Shown here: one piece after another, positions 32,820 through 40,778 of the stretch | Layout: every line of letters begins with the position of its first letter | Position numbering within the stretch: position 1 is the stretch's first letter | From: Armatimonadota bacterium | GTDB taxonomy: Bacteria; Armatimonadota; Fimbriimonadia; Fimbriimonadales; Fimbriimonadaceae | Direction of reading: 5' to 3' | NCBI GenBank assembly: GCA_020161505.1 | Contig: JAIUNY010000004.1 | Span: forward strand, 124,001-188,000 | DNA: 64,000 bases | The notes under the pieces: generated by a model | Seen by the model: only the letters and a program-made list of their open reading frames with translations | The model's database searches: none | Told to the model about the DNA's origin: nothing | Program-made: the position numbers and the translations under genes

Positions 32820-32933
32820 TTAGGCTCGCCGGCGACGCCTCACCGCCGCCAATCCAAGAAAGCAGAGTAGGGCTGGCTCCGGAAGGGCCTCCACACTGAC
32901 GGAGTCCAGGAAAATGTCGCCGGAGTTTCCCCC
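32820..32933 (-). pseudogene. remnant of a PEP-CTERM protein gene (last ~37 codons)
   Basis: The frame reads GNSGDIFLDSVSVEALPEPA, then a hydrophobic stretch LLCFLGLAAV and RRRRRA before a stop. That is the exact end of a PEP-CTERM surface protein with a preceding beta-strand. Upstream the frame dissolves into arginine-rich non-coding-like sequence with no signal peptide. So the 5' part has been lost, probably when the HicA/HicB region or the plus-strand gene at 33014 arrived. Confidence 0.7.
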
Positions 32934-33013
32934 GATCCGCTTGCGGGGAACAGGAGCTCCCTTGCCCTGTCTCCGGTGAGTTGGCCTCGGGGCGTGGCAA
33001 GTAGAATGCAGTC

Positions 33014-33874
33014 GTGCAGCCCGCCGACGCCCGATTCGACCCCAGACATGCACTCGACAAGCGAGCGATGGCGGCCCTGGATCAGGCGTGGGAGGCGTGG
33101 CTGGATGACCAAGCCAACCATGGGGTCGATCCCGCTGACGTGGAGTATGCCCAGTCAGCAGGTTACTGGCAGGACGACGCGCTTCTGCCGCACGATGAGA
33201 TCATTGCCCGGTGTCTCGCCGCCCGGGATGCGCTCGATGCTCGCCAGCTTGCGAAGGGCTTCATTCATGGTCTGGCCCAGAATCGTCCGGATTGGTGGAG
33301 CGCGTTGGCATCGTTTGGATACGTGCAGCATCTGCAGACCCATGTGGGGGCCGAAGGCGAGCTCTCCCGATCGTGCGGGATCTGCGGCCTGTCGCTCTGG
33401 CCGACGGACGAGGGCTTCGAGCCGATTGCCTGGCAGATGAACCCACAGCTTTCCGGCATCATCGAAACGGGATCGCGGCCGAGCATTTCGAGTGCCACAG
33501 CGTCGCTCTTGTTCGCTGCGTCATTCCCGCCTTTCCCTGAACCGAATCAGGATGACCTCGCACCGCTCCGAGGCTTGCTTGCGCAATTGAAAGACCTTCC
33601 CGCGAAAACCACCGCACCGAAACTGGCCAAGCTCCTGAAGCCGATTTTCGGCAAGAATAGCGACCAGCGGCTTAACCTGGTGGAGGCCCTCTCCATCCTC
33701 GGGATCTTGACGCCGGAGGGCAGTGCCACGTACTTCGACCGATTCGTCTCGTTCGACGAAACGCAGGTAGGGAGCCCGCGTAACGACACGGAATATCCCG
33801 CCCGTGCCTGGCGATCGGAGCATGGGGTCAACGAGGCCGCGCTGGCGCATTGGTTCGGCGAGTGGCTCGATTGA
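33014..33874 (+). CDS. hypothetical cytoplasmic protein
   Basis: I do not recognise this 286-residue protein. The first 110 residues are helical and Trp-rich (ALDQAWEAWLDD, NRPDWWSALASFGYVQHL). A CGICG pair at about residue 121-125 could bind a metal but has no second pair nearby. The C-terminal half contains helices around a LKPIFGKNSDQRLN segment. There is no signal peptide or membrane segment. GTG 33014 is the start with the longest frame; no ribosome site is evident. It is followed 55 nt later by a PI-PLC-like gene on the same strand. Confidence 0.7.
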   Translation: MQPADARFDPRHALDKRAMAALDQAWEAWLDDQANHGVDPADVEYAQSAGYWQDDALLPHDEIIARCLAARDALDARQLAKGFIHGLAQNRPDWWSALASFGYVQHLQTHVGAEGELSRSCGICGLSLWPTDEGFEPIAWQMNPQLSGIIETGSRPSISSATASLLFAASFPPFPEPNQDDLAPLRGLLAQLKDLPAKTTAPKLAKLLKPIFGKNSDQRLNLVEALSILGILTPEGSATYFDRFVSFDETQVGSPRNDTEYPARAWRSEHGVNEAALAHWFGEWLD

Positions 33875-33928
33875 GCGTGGTTCGAGTTCGAGGCGAGGCA
33901 TTTAACGAAATCGCGATACACTGACCAC

Positions 33929-34666
33929 GTGCTGGTTGCGCTGATTTCCACTTTCGTCCTCATTCCCCGGGGGCATTCGCACAACGACTACCTGCGCGAG
34001 AGGCCGCTGTTTGAAGCCCTCGAGGCGGGGCTGTGCAGCGTGGAAGCGGATGTCTTCCTCGTTGAGGGGCGGCTTCTGGTGGCCCACGAACGGCGCACGT
34101 TGAACCAGGATCGCACCCTGCAAAAGCTCTACCTGGAGCCTCTGGCCAAGCAAATTCGGGAAAACAAGGGCTGGGTGTATGAGGGGCAGGAGCAGACTTT
34201 TTGGGTGCTCACCGACATCAAAGCTGAGGGAGCGGCGGCCTATGCGCAGCTACGACGGGAGATGCAGCAACACCCGGAACTCGCCTGGAATCCTGGTCAG
34301 CCCGCGGTGCGATTCGTCATCAGCGGCGACCGACCGATTGCTGATCTCGTGAAGGATGAAGGCAAGTTCGCGGCGCTCGATGGTCGGTGGGGCGATTTGG
34401 AGCGAGGGTTTTCTCCGGAGTTCATGCCTTGGGTTAGCGAGGCGTGGTTCAGCCACTTCAAGTGGGCCGGGGGAGGCAATTTCGAGGAGGCGGCGAAGCT
34501 GAACTCGATGGTCGAGAAGGTTCATTCCCAAGCCCGCAAAATCCGCTTCTGGGGCGCCCCCGACGGCCCCGGAATCTGGCGTGCTCACTGGGAGGCCGGG
34601 GTTGATTTCATCAACACAGATCGGCCAGCGGCGCTGCGCGAGTTTGTCCTCGGACGGCGCGACTGA
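33929..34666 (+). CDS. PI-PLC/GDPD-like phosphodiesterase domain protein
   Basis: This 245-residue protein has the TIM-barrel opening of the PI-PLC/glycerophosphodiesterase superfamily: a hydrophobic start (LVALISTFVLIP), then RGHSHNDYLRERPLFEAL, GLCSVEADVFLVEG and LLVAHE. Histidines and acids at the first two strands match the metal and phosphate site. It ends with the usual DFINTDRP. It resembles the AIM6-like group of these enzymes, whose substrate is not known. The N-terminal hydrophobic run suggests export or membrane attachment. It starts at GTG 33929. Confidence 0.82.
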   Translation: MLVALISTFVLIPRGHSHNDYLRERPLFEALEAGLCSVEADVFLVEGRLLVAHERRTLNQDRTLQKLYLEPLAKQIRENKGWVYEGQEQTFWVLTDIKAEGAAAYAQLRREMQQHPELAWNPGQPAVRFVISGDRPIADLVKDEGKFAALDGRWGDLERGFSPEFMPWVSEAWFSHFKWAGGGNFEEAAKLNSMVEKVHSQARKIRFWGAPDGPGIWRAHWEAGVDFINTDRPAALREFVLGRRD

Positions 34667-34842
34667 CCGGTCGAAGCCTATGGGTTCAGCCCCACTCATG
34701 GCCCCGGCCCTGGGCTCCGACATCATCCAAAGATCGGGAACTTTCTGACTGGTGATTCCCGTTTAGTGCCTGAGCTGAGAGCCGGGATCGTCAAGTTCGT
34801 AACGGTTTCGGAGGGACCGCGAAGGTCGTTGTCTCGCTCAGG
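34667..34842. other. intergenic gap
   Basis: This 176-nt gap lies before the beta-lactamase-fold gene. I see no gene, repeat or clear promoter in it. Confidence 0.4.
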
Positions 34843-36060
34843 ATGACCTTCCCCATGCTCCCTCGATTCCTCGGTTTCATCTCTCTTCTCTGCGCAGCTT
34901 CCGTGGCCCTTGGACACATGACTTCGTCGCAAAGTGACATAGACTCGGCCGCCCTGGATGCGACCATTCGAGAGCGGATGGAGGAAGCCGGAATCGTCGG
35001 GGTCGGAGCGGCGGTGATCGTGGACAAACAGCTCGTATGGTCGAAGGGCTATGGCTTTGCCTCTCGTGAGAAAGGAACGCCTTTCACGACAGATACAATG
35101 ATGAACATTGGCTCGATCAGCAAAACCGTAACCGGGGTCGCCATGATGAGAGCCGTGCAGGACAAAAAGGCTTCACTGGATGAGGATATTAACCGTTTCT
35201 TGCCTTTCAGAGTTGTAAATCCTCATACTGCGTCTCGCGCGATTACGTTGCGCCACCTAGCGACCCACACCTCTGGTATCCAGGATCGATGGCCCGTCTA
35301 TGAAGCAAGCTATCGCTTTGGCGGAGATTCTCCTCAGAGCTTAGGTGACTTTTTGGCAGGCTATCTCAAGAGCTCCGGGCGCGCCTATTCGAGAGACAAC
35401 TTTCTCGTTGCTCAGCCGGGTGAGCAGCGGAGCTACTCCAATATTGGTGCTGGCCTCGCCGGATTCGTGGTCGAAAGAGCGGTGGGAGAGAAATTGAATC
35501 GTTACACCAATCGACACATTTTTCAGCCCCTTAAAATGAAGAACACTGGCTGGTTTCTCTCGGAGATCAAGTTGGCAAACCACTCTCAGCTTTACGTAGC
35601 ACAAGGCGGCATTACTTTCCCGATTCAAAACTATGGCTTGCCGACCTATCCTGATGGAGGTGTGCGGACATCCGTTTCCGACCTTTCCAAGCTATTTATC
35701 ACTCTCCTCAATGGAGGAGAGTATCAGGGAACCAGAATCCTGGACAAGGAAATGGCGGAAGAAATGTTGAAGTTTCAATTCACCGAAGACAAGAAGCCTC
35801 AGAATGTGGAGGTCAGTGGTGACAATGCATCGAATTCTGGTCTTTTCTGGACCACGAAGTTTAACGGAACCCGCATGGGGCACAATGGCTCCGACCCGGG
35901 GGTTCGCACCATGATGCTGTGCAGCCTCGATCGAAAGATCGGAGTGATCCTCTTCAGCAACACCTCTCTCGGCGATGAGGCCATGGGAAGCTTTGTCATG
36001 ATCTTTGAGGAGCTTTGGAAGCACGCCGAGGCGCTTCGAGACAGCACATCGGGCTCTTGA
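34843..36060 (+). CDS. secreted serine hydrolase of the class C beta-lactamase fold
   Basis: This 405-residue protein has a signal peptide at about 1-24 (GFISLLCAASVALG). The catalytic SxxK is S91-K94 (GSISKTVTG) and the YxN is Y198-N200 (RSYSNIGAG). The third motif is HNG in MGHNGSDPG, which replaces the KTG of true beta-lactamases and suggests an esterase or peptidase role. It is a single domain with no C-terminal lipocalin. ATG 34843 is used; a second ATG (M5) would work too. The middle part of the gene (35.1-35.8 kb) is somewhat AT-richer than its neighbours, a mild hint of transfer. Confidence 0.88.
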   Translation: MTFPMLPRFLGFISLLCAASVALGHMTSSQSDIDSAALDATIRERMEEAGIVGVGAAVIVDKQLVWSKGYGFASREKGTPFTTDTMMNIGSISKTVTGVAMMRAVQDKKASLDEDINRFLPFRVVNPHTASRAITLRHLATHTSGIQDRWPVYEASYRFGGDSPQSLGDFLAGYLKSSGRAYSRDNFLVAQPGEQRSYSNIGAGLAGFVVERAVGEKLNRYTNRHIFQPLKMKNTGWFLSEIKLANHSQLYVAQGGITFPIQNYGLPTYPDGGVRTSVSDLSKLFITLLNGGEYQGTRILDKEMAEEMLKFQFTEDKKPQNVEVSGDNASNSGLFWTTKFNGTRMGHNGSDPGVRTMMLCSLDRKIGVILFSNTSLGDEAMGSFVMIFEELWKHAEALRDSTSGS

Positions 36061-36232
36061 AATCGGGTTGGCGTTTGAGGCGAATTCTCACCAGCATGCC
36101 CGATCCTTCGCGCCTCACGCGCGAAGCGCGCCGAAGATAAACGCACTTGCTCCCCTACTCAAATCGGCACCGCCGCAAAAGTTTGGGTGAACCAGCACAC
36201 ATCCCCGACGGGATTTGTTAAGATGGCCCTTG

Positions 36233-36838
36233 ATGAGACAGTTCTTTGCTCTTGCTCTCTTTTTGCCTGTGCTTGCGTCCGCTCAAACTCTCGCCACGTT
36301 GCCGCCGAACAACGGCGCGGGGGGGACGTTCATGACCTTGACCCCAGCCACTCAGTCGCTGTTCCTCACCGGCCTGTCCACCTTCTTCAGCGGTACCGCC
36401 GGAGCGACCGCAACGGTCGAGGTCTGGACGCGTTCTGGTGCCTATGCTGGATTCACGGCGAGCAACGCCGGATGGACGCTCCATGACACCATCACGATGA
36501 CCGCCGCCGGAACCACCACGGAGACGGCGATCACCGCGCTCAATTCTCCTCTCCTCCTCGCGTTCGGATCGGCTACTTCCGTTTACGTCCACTCGACGAC
36601 GGCTGGAAATGGACTTCGGTATCAAGGTACGGGCACGACGTCCACCTCGACCTTCACCAACGCTGACCTCACCCTCTTCTCGGATATCGCCCGAACGGGG
36701 AATGTAGCTTTCGGCGGCAGCCAGTTCACTCCCCGCGCCTTTGCCGGAACGGTTCAGTATCAACCTGTTCCCGAGCCTGCCACGATGGCTCTCCTTGGAC
36801 TCGGAGTGGCCGCTCTGGCCCGCCGTCGCCGCGCCTGA
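36233..36838 (+). CDS. PEP-CTERM-sorted surface protein
   Basis: This 201-residue protein starts at ATG 36233 with a signal peptide (MRQFFALALFLPVLASAQ). A Thr/Ala/Gly-rich beta body follows. The PEP-CTERM tail is VPEPATMALLGLG, a hydrophobic stretch, and RRRRA. The tail is normally recognised by an exosortase. No exosortase gene is in the window. The gene is closed by a strong terminator 8 nt after its stop. Its role is probably structural on the surface; the substrate is unknown. Confidence 0.88.
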   Translation: MRQFFALALFLPVLASAQTLATLPPNNGAGGTFMTLTPATQSLFLTGLSTFFSGTAGATATVEVWTRSGAYAGFTASNAGWTLHDTITMTAAGTTTETAITALNSPLLLAFGSATSVYVHSTTAGNGLRYQGTGTTSTSTFTNADLTLFSDIARTGNVAFGGSQFTPRAFAGTVQYQPVPEPATMALLGLGVAALARRRRA

Positions 36839-36845
36839 TCGTTAG

Positions 36846-36884
36846 AAAAAGCCGGCGAAGCACACGGCTTCGCCGGCTTTTTTT
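36846..36884 (+). terminator. rho-independent terminator of the PEP-CTERM gene
   Basis: The perfect 11-bp stem GCCGGCGAAGC/GCTTCGCCGGC (36851-36861 with 36867-36877) has a 5-nt loop. It is flanked by five A upstream and seven T downstream, so it can work in both directions. Confidence 0.95.
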
Positions 36885-37160
36885 CTTTTGTAAGTCAGTT
36901 GAGCGGTAACCAAATCGGCATGGGTCGGCTCTTGAATGCGACCCGTCAGGATCCGTTTTGGCGAATACTCTGTTCCAAGGATTGCCTCGATGACCTCTCC
37001 GAAAACTCGAGGGATGTGCCGCGATTTCGATTTGCCGTGGCAATCTGCGCGGTAAGCTCCTCGCGCTCCGGACGCCATTTGATCCGCCTTGTTTGCCTGG
37101 GTGTTCGCGGATAGATGCTATGAGCGTTCCGCCGGGGCTCACGGTTGCCCGAAAAAAACC

Positions 37161-37850
37161 ATGCGCCTCTCCCAGACCAAGGAAGCCACCAAGGAGTTCA
37201 TTGCCTTCATGAACTCCCACATGCCGACGATTCATCCCGACTACAAGCGGAGCCGGGGGGCGAAGGGGATTCGGTATGAATCCATCCGTGAGGTCGAGGA
37301 CGGGCTCTATGCGGTCCACAGCACGCTGTGCAAGCAGGGCGTGTACCACCATTGCTTTTGCCTTTCGATGCATGCCGCCCACCCCGGGTCGAATCTCCAC
37401 AGCCCCTTCACCATCGGCGGGCGCAGCGACCACAACTATTCGATCTTGGAGGGGTGTCGCCGCGATCTGGGGCTCGTCGGGGCCGAGCCGGGTCACCCGT
37501 ATCGGCTCAGCACATCCCACCAGTGGCGGAAAGGGGCAGATGACATCATCCGCCGCTGCACCTCCGAAGCCGAGCGACTGCTCCTGCCGTACTACCGCTC
37601 GGTCTGGCTCGAAACGCACCCTATTCTCCAGGCGATGATTGTCTACGCCCAGTCGACGTCGCTGGAGCAACTGGCGGAAGTTGCCTCCACTTACACCGGC
37701 AGTCGATTCGGTATGGCCTGCCACATGCTGGAGTTCCGAGAGCTCTATCGCTCGGTGCCCCAGAATCAGCGGGAAGCATTCGTCGCCGCCATGGTGCTCC
37801 ATCTCCCCGAGACGTTCCAGGATCTCACCGAGCCGAAAGCCCAGAAGTAG
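37161..37850 (+). CDS. hypothetical cytoplasmic protein
   Basis: I do not recognise this 229-residue protein. It starts at ATG 37161 (MRLSQTKEATKEFIAF). The central part contains several histidines and cysteines (STLCKQGVYHHCFCLSMHAA). The second half is helical (ERLLLPYYRSVWLETHPILQAMI). It has no signal peptide or membrane segment. The layout loosely recalls DUF4304-type small proteins, but I would not assign it. It lies between the terminator at 36.85 kb and tRNA-Ala on the other strand. Confidence 0.7.
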   Translation: MRLSQTKEATKEFIAFMNSHMPTIHPDYKRSRGAKGIRYESIREVEDGLYAVHSTLCKQGVYHHCFCLSMHAAHPGSNLHSPFTIGGRSDHNYSILEGCRRDLGLVGAEPGHPYRLSTSHQWRKGADDIIRRCTSEAERLLLPYYRSVWLETHPILQAMIVYAQSTSLEQLAEVASTYTGSRFGMACHMLEFRELYRSVPQNQREAFVAAMVLHLPETFQDLTEPKAQK

Positions 37851-37907
37851 GGAGAAAGGAGTGACCCATGTCTCCGGAACGAAATCCGGCTTGGGCAAGG
37901 GGAAAAG

Positions 37908-37983
37908 TGGTGGAGATGATGGGATTCGAACCCACGACCTCTGCAGTGCGATTGCAGCGCTCTCCCAGCTGAGCTACATCCCC
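37908..37983 (-). tRNA. tRNA-Ala (anticodon CGC)
   Basis: This 76-nt cloverleaf has CCA encoded. The acceptor GGGGATG/CATCTCC contains the G3-U70 pair that defines alanine tRNAs. The anticodon arm is CTGCA-ATCGCAC-TGCAG, giving CGC, which reads GCG codons. The T arm has GTGGG-TTCGAAT-CCCAT. Confidence 0.95.
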
Positions 37984-38032
37984 ACCCGGACTTCTGAGTA
38001 TATCCTGATCCTGGTGCGAACGTGGGACGGGG

Positions 38033-38422
38033 CTAGTGACCTCCGCGCACTGATGCGCGACCAAGCCTCGCTGCGTAAGATGAGGAGAACGAGAAGGCGG
38101 CCCAACTCGACGCACACAGCAGCACAGCGAGGATCAGCCAGCGAAGCCACGAACGAGGATCAACGCGGCCAATTTGCATCAAAAACCAACCCGCATATGC
38201 GGCGGTCAGAATGGCGGGGATGTGGAAAGCGTTCGGCGGAAAGAGGTCAAAGAATGCCGGAGAGATCGGGATCCAGGCCAGCCAAAACGCCACGATGAAC
38301 CAGGGGGTGCTGCCACCAATCGGGATCTCCCAGTTCGTGCGACAACGTGGGGCCATCCCCGATGGTGAGGCGATCCGCTCTTGGCGTGAAAACAGGTGCA
38401 AGAGGTACGTGCTAAAGTCCAA
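38033..38422 (-). CDS. small membrane protein, second of an overlapping pair
   Basis: This 129-residue protein has three hydrophobic segments (WFIVAFWLAWIPISPAFF, IPAILTAAYAGWFLMQIG, WLILAVLLCASSWAAFSF) and no known motif. The TTG start at 38422 lies inside the end of the upstream gene, an 11-nt overlap in another frame. The pair may descend from one longer membrane protein, or be two subunits made from one message. The function is unknown. Confidence 0.6.
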   Translation of the reverse strand: MDFSTYLLHLFSRQERIASPSGMAPRCRTNWEIPIGGSTPWFIVAFWLAWIPISPAFFDLFPPNAFHIPAILTAAYAGWFLMQIGRVDPRSWLRWLILAVLLCASSWAAFSFSSSYAARLGRASVRGGH

Positions 38423-38750
38423 GCCGCCCTCCTGCCCGAGAGCCTTCCCGCTCCACCGATTGGTACGTCAGCTCCCACGTCCACGTGCAAACAATCAACA
38501 TTCCGAGGAGGCACATCACCCAGATCGGGAGCACATTCTCGACCGCGCGTCGGTATTGCATCCCGTACCATGTGGTGATCGCCACAAGAGCGGCGAAGAA
38601 CGTGAAATTCTGCCCGAATGGCTCTGAACCGGCGTGGACGGGCGTCAGTGCCGCAACTCCAAACACGAGTAGGAACAGACCAGGGGCTCTCAAAACCTCT
38701 TGCCACGTCGCATAGGGGCGAACTTCGTTGAGTGGTCTGCCGGCGGACAT
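38412..38750 (-). CDS. small membrane protein, first of an overlapping pair
   Basis: This 112-residue protein has about three hydrophobic segments (APGLFLLVFGVAALTPV, FTFFAALVAITTWYGM, VLPIWVMCLLGMLIVCTWTWEL). ATG 38750 is 65 nt from the divergent mutM start. It ends in a TAG that overlaps the next gene by 11 nt, so translation of the two is probably linked. No family was recognised. Confidence 0.62.
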   Translation of the reverse strand: MSAGRPLNEVRPYATWQEVLRAPGLFLLVFGVAALTPVHAGSEPFGQNFTFFAALVAITTWYGMQYRRAVENVLPIWVMCLLGMLIVCTWTWELTYQSVEREGSRAGGRLGL

Positions 38751-38814
38751 GCTCTTCTCCCTAGGACGGGGCGACCACTGGGCGGGCGCACCCCGTAGAC
38801 TCCACTACCATTCT

Positions 38815-39657
38815 ATGCCAGAACTGCCAGAAGTCGAAACCGTGCGCCGGATACTTGATCGCGTGCTCACCGGACGCAAGCTCGCGGAAGTCGAAGTTGC
38901 GCCGGATGAAATTGTTCTCCAAGGAGTGCCCAGCGAGGTTGTGGCGGCGCATCTCGGCGGACGGACGGTGACGGGCACCGGTCGAAAAGGTAAATATTGG
39001 TGGATCGAACTTGACGAAAAGCCGATGCTCTTCGGCCATCTGGGCATGGCCGGATGGGTGCGTGAGATTGGGGCGGACACCATCCGGCTCCGCGAGCACG
39101 GCCAGGCCCCGCTCGATGAGCCGAGCGGACGGCCGAAATTTCTGAAGCTGCGCCTCCAAACCGAAGAGGGCAGGGAAGTCGTGATGACCGACGGTCGGCG
39201 CCTTGCCCGCCTGTGGCTCGGTGCGAGTCCCGAAGAAGATCCTCGCGTGTCAGCTTTAGGCCCGGATTCTTGGACAGAACTACCAGAGGCCGATGATCTT
39301 CACCGGATGCTGGTGAAACGCAAGGCACCGCTTAAGGCGATCTTGCTCGATCAGAAGGTTTTCGCTGGGGTCGGGAACTGGATTGCTGATGAGGCGATGT
39401 ATCACGCCAGGCTGGCCCCGGGGCGGCTCGGCACCAGTCTCAGCCTCTCTGAAGTGGAGGTTCTGCGCGAAAAACTGTGGCAAATCGTCGATTTGGCGGT
39501 GTCGGTTGGTGCGAATTCCGAGCAGTTTCCAGAGTCTTGGATGTTTCACCACCGCTGGGGTGGGGGCAAGGGTGTCGATCTCATCGAAGGTGAAGCCATC
39601 CGTCGAGACACGATCGGAGGCCGGACGACGGCATGGGTTCCGACGCGACAAAAGTAA
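38815..39657 (+). CDS. mutM: formamidopyrimidine-DNA glycosylase (MutM/Fpg) with a zincless finger
   Basis: This 280-residue enzyme removes 8-oxoguanine and opened purines, then cuts the strand. The N-terminal proline nucleophile and glutamate (PELPEVETVRRIL) are present, as are the lysine of GRKGKYWW (about K60) and the helix-two-turn-helix segment KVFAGVGNWIADEAMY. The C-terminus differs from standard bacterial Fpg: there is no C-x2-C-x16-C-x2-C zinc finger. Instead FHHRWGGGKGV...IGGRTTAWVPTRQK forms a zincless finger, as in plant Fpg and NEIL1, and keeps the key arginine of GGRTT. ATG 38815 is required for the proline at position 2. Confidence 0.92.
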   Translation: MPELPEVETVRRILDRVLTGRKLAEVEVAPDEIVLQGVPSEVVAAHLGGRTVTGTGRKGKYWWIELDEKPMLFGHLGMAGWVREIGADTIRLREHGQAPLDEPSGRPKFLKLRLQTEEGREVVMTDGRRLARLWLGASPEEDPRVSALGPDSWTELPEADDLHRMLVKRKAPLKAILLDQKVFAGVGNWIADEAMYHARLAPGRLGTSLSLSEVEVLREKLWQIVDLAVSVGANSEQFPESWMFHHRWGGGKGVDLIEGEAIRRDTIGGRTTAWVPTRQK

Positions 39658-39695
39658 GTTCAATGGCTTAGACATTCATACATCTCGAAGGATGG

Positions 39696-39721
39696 GTGCC
39701 CCGATCGCTTCAGGGTCGGGA
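39696..39721 (-). repeat. 26-bp dispersed palindromic repeat, copy 2 (inverted)
   Basis: Read on the minus strand, this copy is TCCCGACCCTGAAG, then CGATCGGGGCAC, which differs from copy 1 at only a few middle positions. It is inverted relative to copy 3, so 39696-39789 can fold as one long hairpin. Confidence 0.65.
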
Positions 39722-39763
39722 CACCGAGGTCTCTCACCTCTGGATGACTGAACGGTTTGACAG

Positions 39764-39789
39764 TCCCGACCCGGAAGGGATCGGGGCAC
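39764..39789 (+). repeat. 26-bp dispersed palindromic repeat, copy 3
   Basis: TCCCGACCCGGAAG, then GGATCGGGGCAC; it shares its arms with copies 1 and 2. The pair with copy 2 resembles REP-pair (BIME-like) structures found downstream of convergent genes. Confidence 0.65.
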
Positions 39790-39864
39790 GCAATGAGTGA
39801 GTGGAATTGTGCAGGAATGCGAGCCTAACTACCACTAGCAATCCGAATTTCGATGCCTCAGCAA

Positions 39865-40695
39865 TCATCGGTCGAGCACATCGCTCGGCTGAGCTGGGTT
39901 GACCACGTCGGGCCAGTGAATCTCCTCGAGCAGCCCCAAGGAAACCAGTTTTTCCCCATAGAGTTCCCACCCCTGAAATTCAAGATCACCCAACGAAAAT
40001 TGTACACAGTCGCGTAGATAGCGGTCGATCATCGTGGTGTCCCACTTCACCTTTTGCGCGGCGTATTCCAGCACCGATGACCAATTCGGGCCATCCGGGC
40101 GACCCTGGTCGTACGAATGGTTCAGCCAGTAGGTGAGCTCTGGGGTCAAGCCACTGAGACCCGTCCACATCGCCCATACAAACGGTAATCCTGTGGCATC
40201 CGTCCAGGCTTGACCAAGGTCCATCATGCGGGCGCCGGGGTACTGGGCGGTCATGCCGTTGTCCCCGATCACCACGCAGGCTTCGCAGACATCCAACATC
40301 ACGGGGAGATCGGGCGGCATCGCGAGGGTCGCGGGTCGCGCGCCGAAGCCCTCTTGCAGAAGAACGCGAGCCAAGGCATTGCTCGTCATGGAGCTTTGAT
40401 CCAGGGCCAAGGTTTGAATGAGGCCAAAAGGAACGCGGCTCAGAAGCCGAACGCTTTCCACCGGGCCATGGCTACCAATGCACACGCCATCGGCAATCTT
40501 CCGCCCAGAATGCCGCAAGGCGTCGATGCTGCTGACCAAAATGGCATCAACCTCGCCTCCCTCCAACAGCCGAGGAAGCTGACTCGGGACATCGAAAACA
40601 ACCTCGACCGGCGAGTTCTGACCCTGATTCACGAACCACCAAACAAGGGGGCTCGCATTCACATAGGGGACGCATCCGACGCGGAATCTGGCCAT
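39865..40695 (-). CDS. mqnA: chorismate dehydratase MqnA (futalosine pathway of menaquinone synthesis)
   Basis: This 276-residue periplasmic-binding-protein-fold enzyme removes water from chorismate in the first step of the futalosine route to menaquinone. Family phrases include RVGCVPYVNASPLVWWF at the start, LLEGGEVDAILVSSIDAL, VESVRLLSR, SMTSNALARVLLQE and CVVIGDNGM. The length is normal. Menaquinone is the substrate expected for the alternative complex III encoded 5 kb away, so the pathway fits. AAGGA lies 8 nt before ATG 40695. It is probably transcribed together with the upstream methyltransferase and glycosyltransferase genes. Confidence 0.92.
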   Translation of the reverse strand: MARFRVGCVPYVNASPLVWWFVNQGQNSPVEVVFDVPSQLPRLLEGGEVDAILVSSIDALRHSGRKIADGVCIGSHGPVESVRLLSRVPFGLIQTLALDQSSMTSNALARVLLQEGFGARPATLAMPPDLPVMLDVCEACVVIGDNGMTAQYPGARMMDLGQAWTDATGLPFVWAMWTGLSGLTPELTYWLNHSYDQGRPDGPNWSSVLEYAAQKVKWDTTMIDRYLRDCVQFSLGDLEFQGWELYGEKLVSLGLLEEIHWPDVVNPAQPSDVLDR

Positions 40696-40699
40696 TTCT

Positions 40700-40771
40700 T
40701 CAATCCTTCACAGGGAGATCGTCATCTTTGACTTCGTTCTTCAGGCGAAGTTCCTCAGCAAGAACTTCCAT
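40700..40771 (-). CDS. possible 23-codon leader ORF before mqnA
   Basis: A short frame MEVLAEELRLKNEVKDDDLP...KD fills the 83-nt gap between the methyltransferase stop and mqnA. Its stop lies 4 nt before the mqnA ATG, and the mqnA ribosome site sits inside it. No good ribosome site precedes its own ATG. It could be a coupling peptide or chance. Confidence 0.25.
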   Translation of the reverse strand: MEVLAEELRLKNEVKDDDLPVKD

Positions 40772-40778
40772 TTTGGAA

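Larger units (their letters stand above)
39658..39864. other. intergenic gap holding an inverted repeat pair
   Basis: This 207-nt gap lies between the convergent mutM and mqnA genes. It contains copies 2 and 3 of the 26-bp palindromic repeat, facing each other 42 nt apart. No coding frame was recognised. Confidence 0.55.

Noticed and set aside
36842-37078. A 78-codon minus-strand frame after the PEP-CTERM gene
   Set aside because: Its last 15 codons are the strong terminator hairpin, and there is no ribosome site or family match.
38033-38750. One membrane protein split by a frameshift
   Set aside because: The two frames overlap by 11 nt with their own start and stop, and each is a plausible three-helix protein. 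A frameshift cannot be excluded but is not needed.
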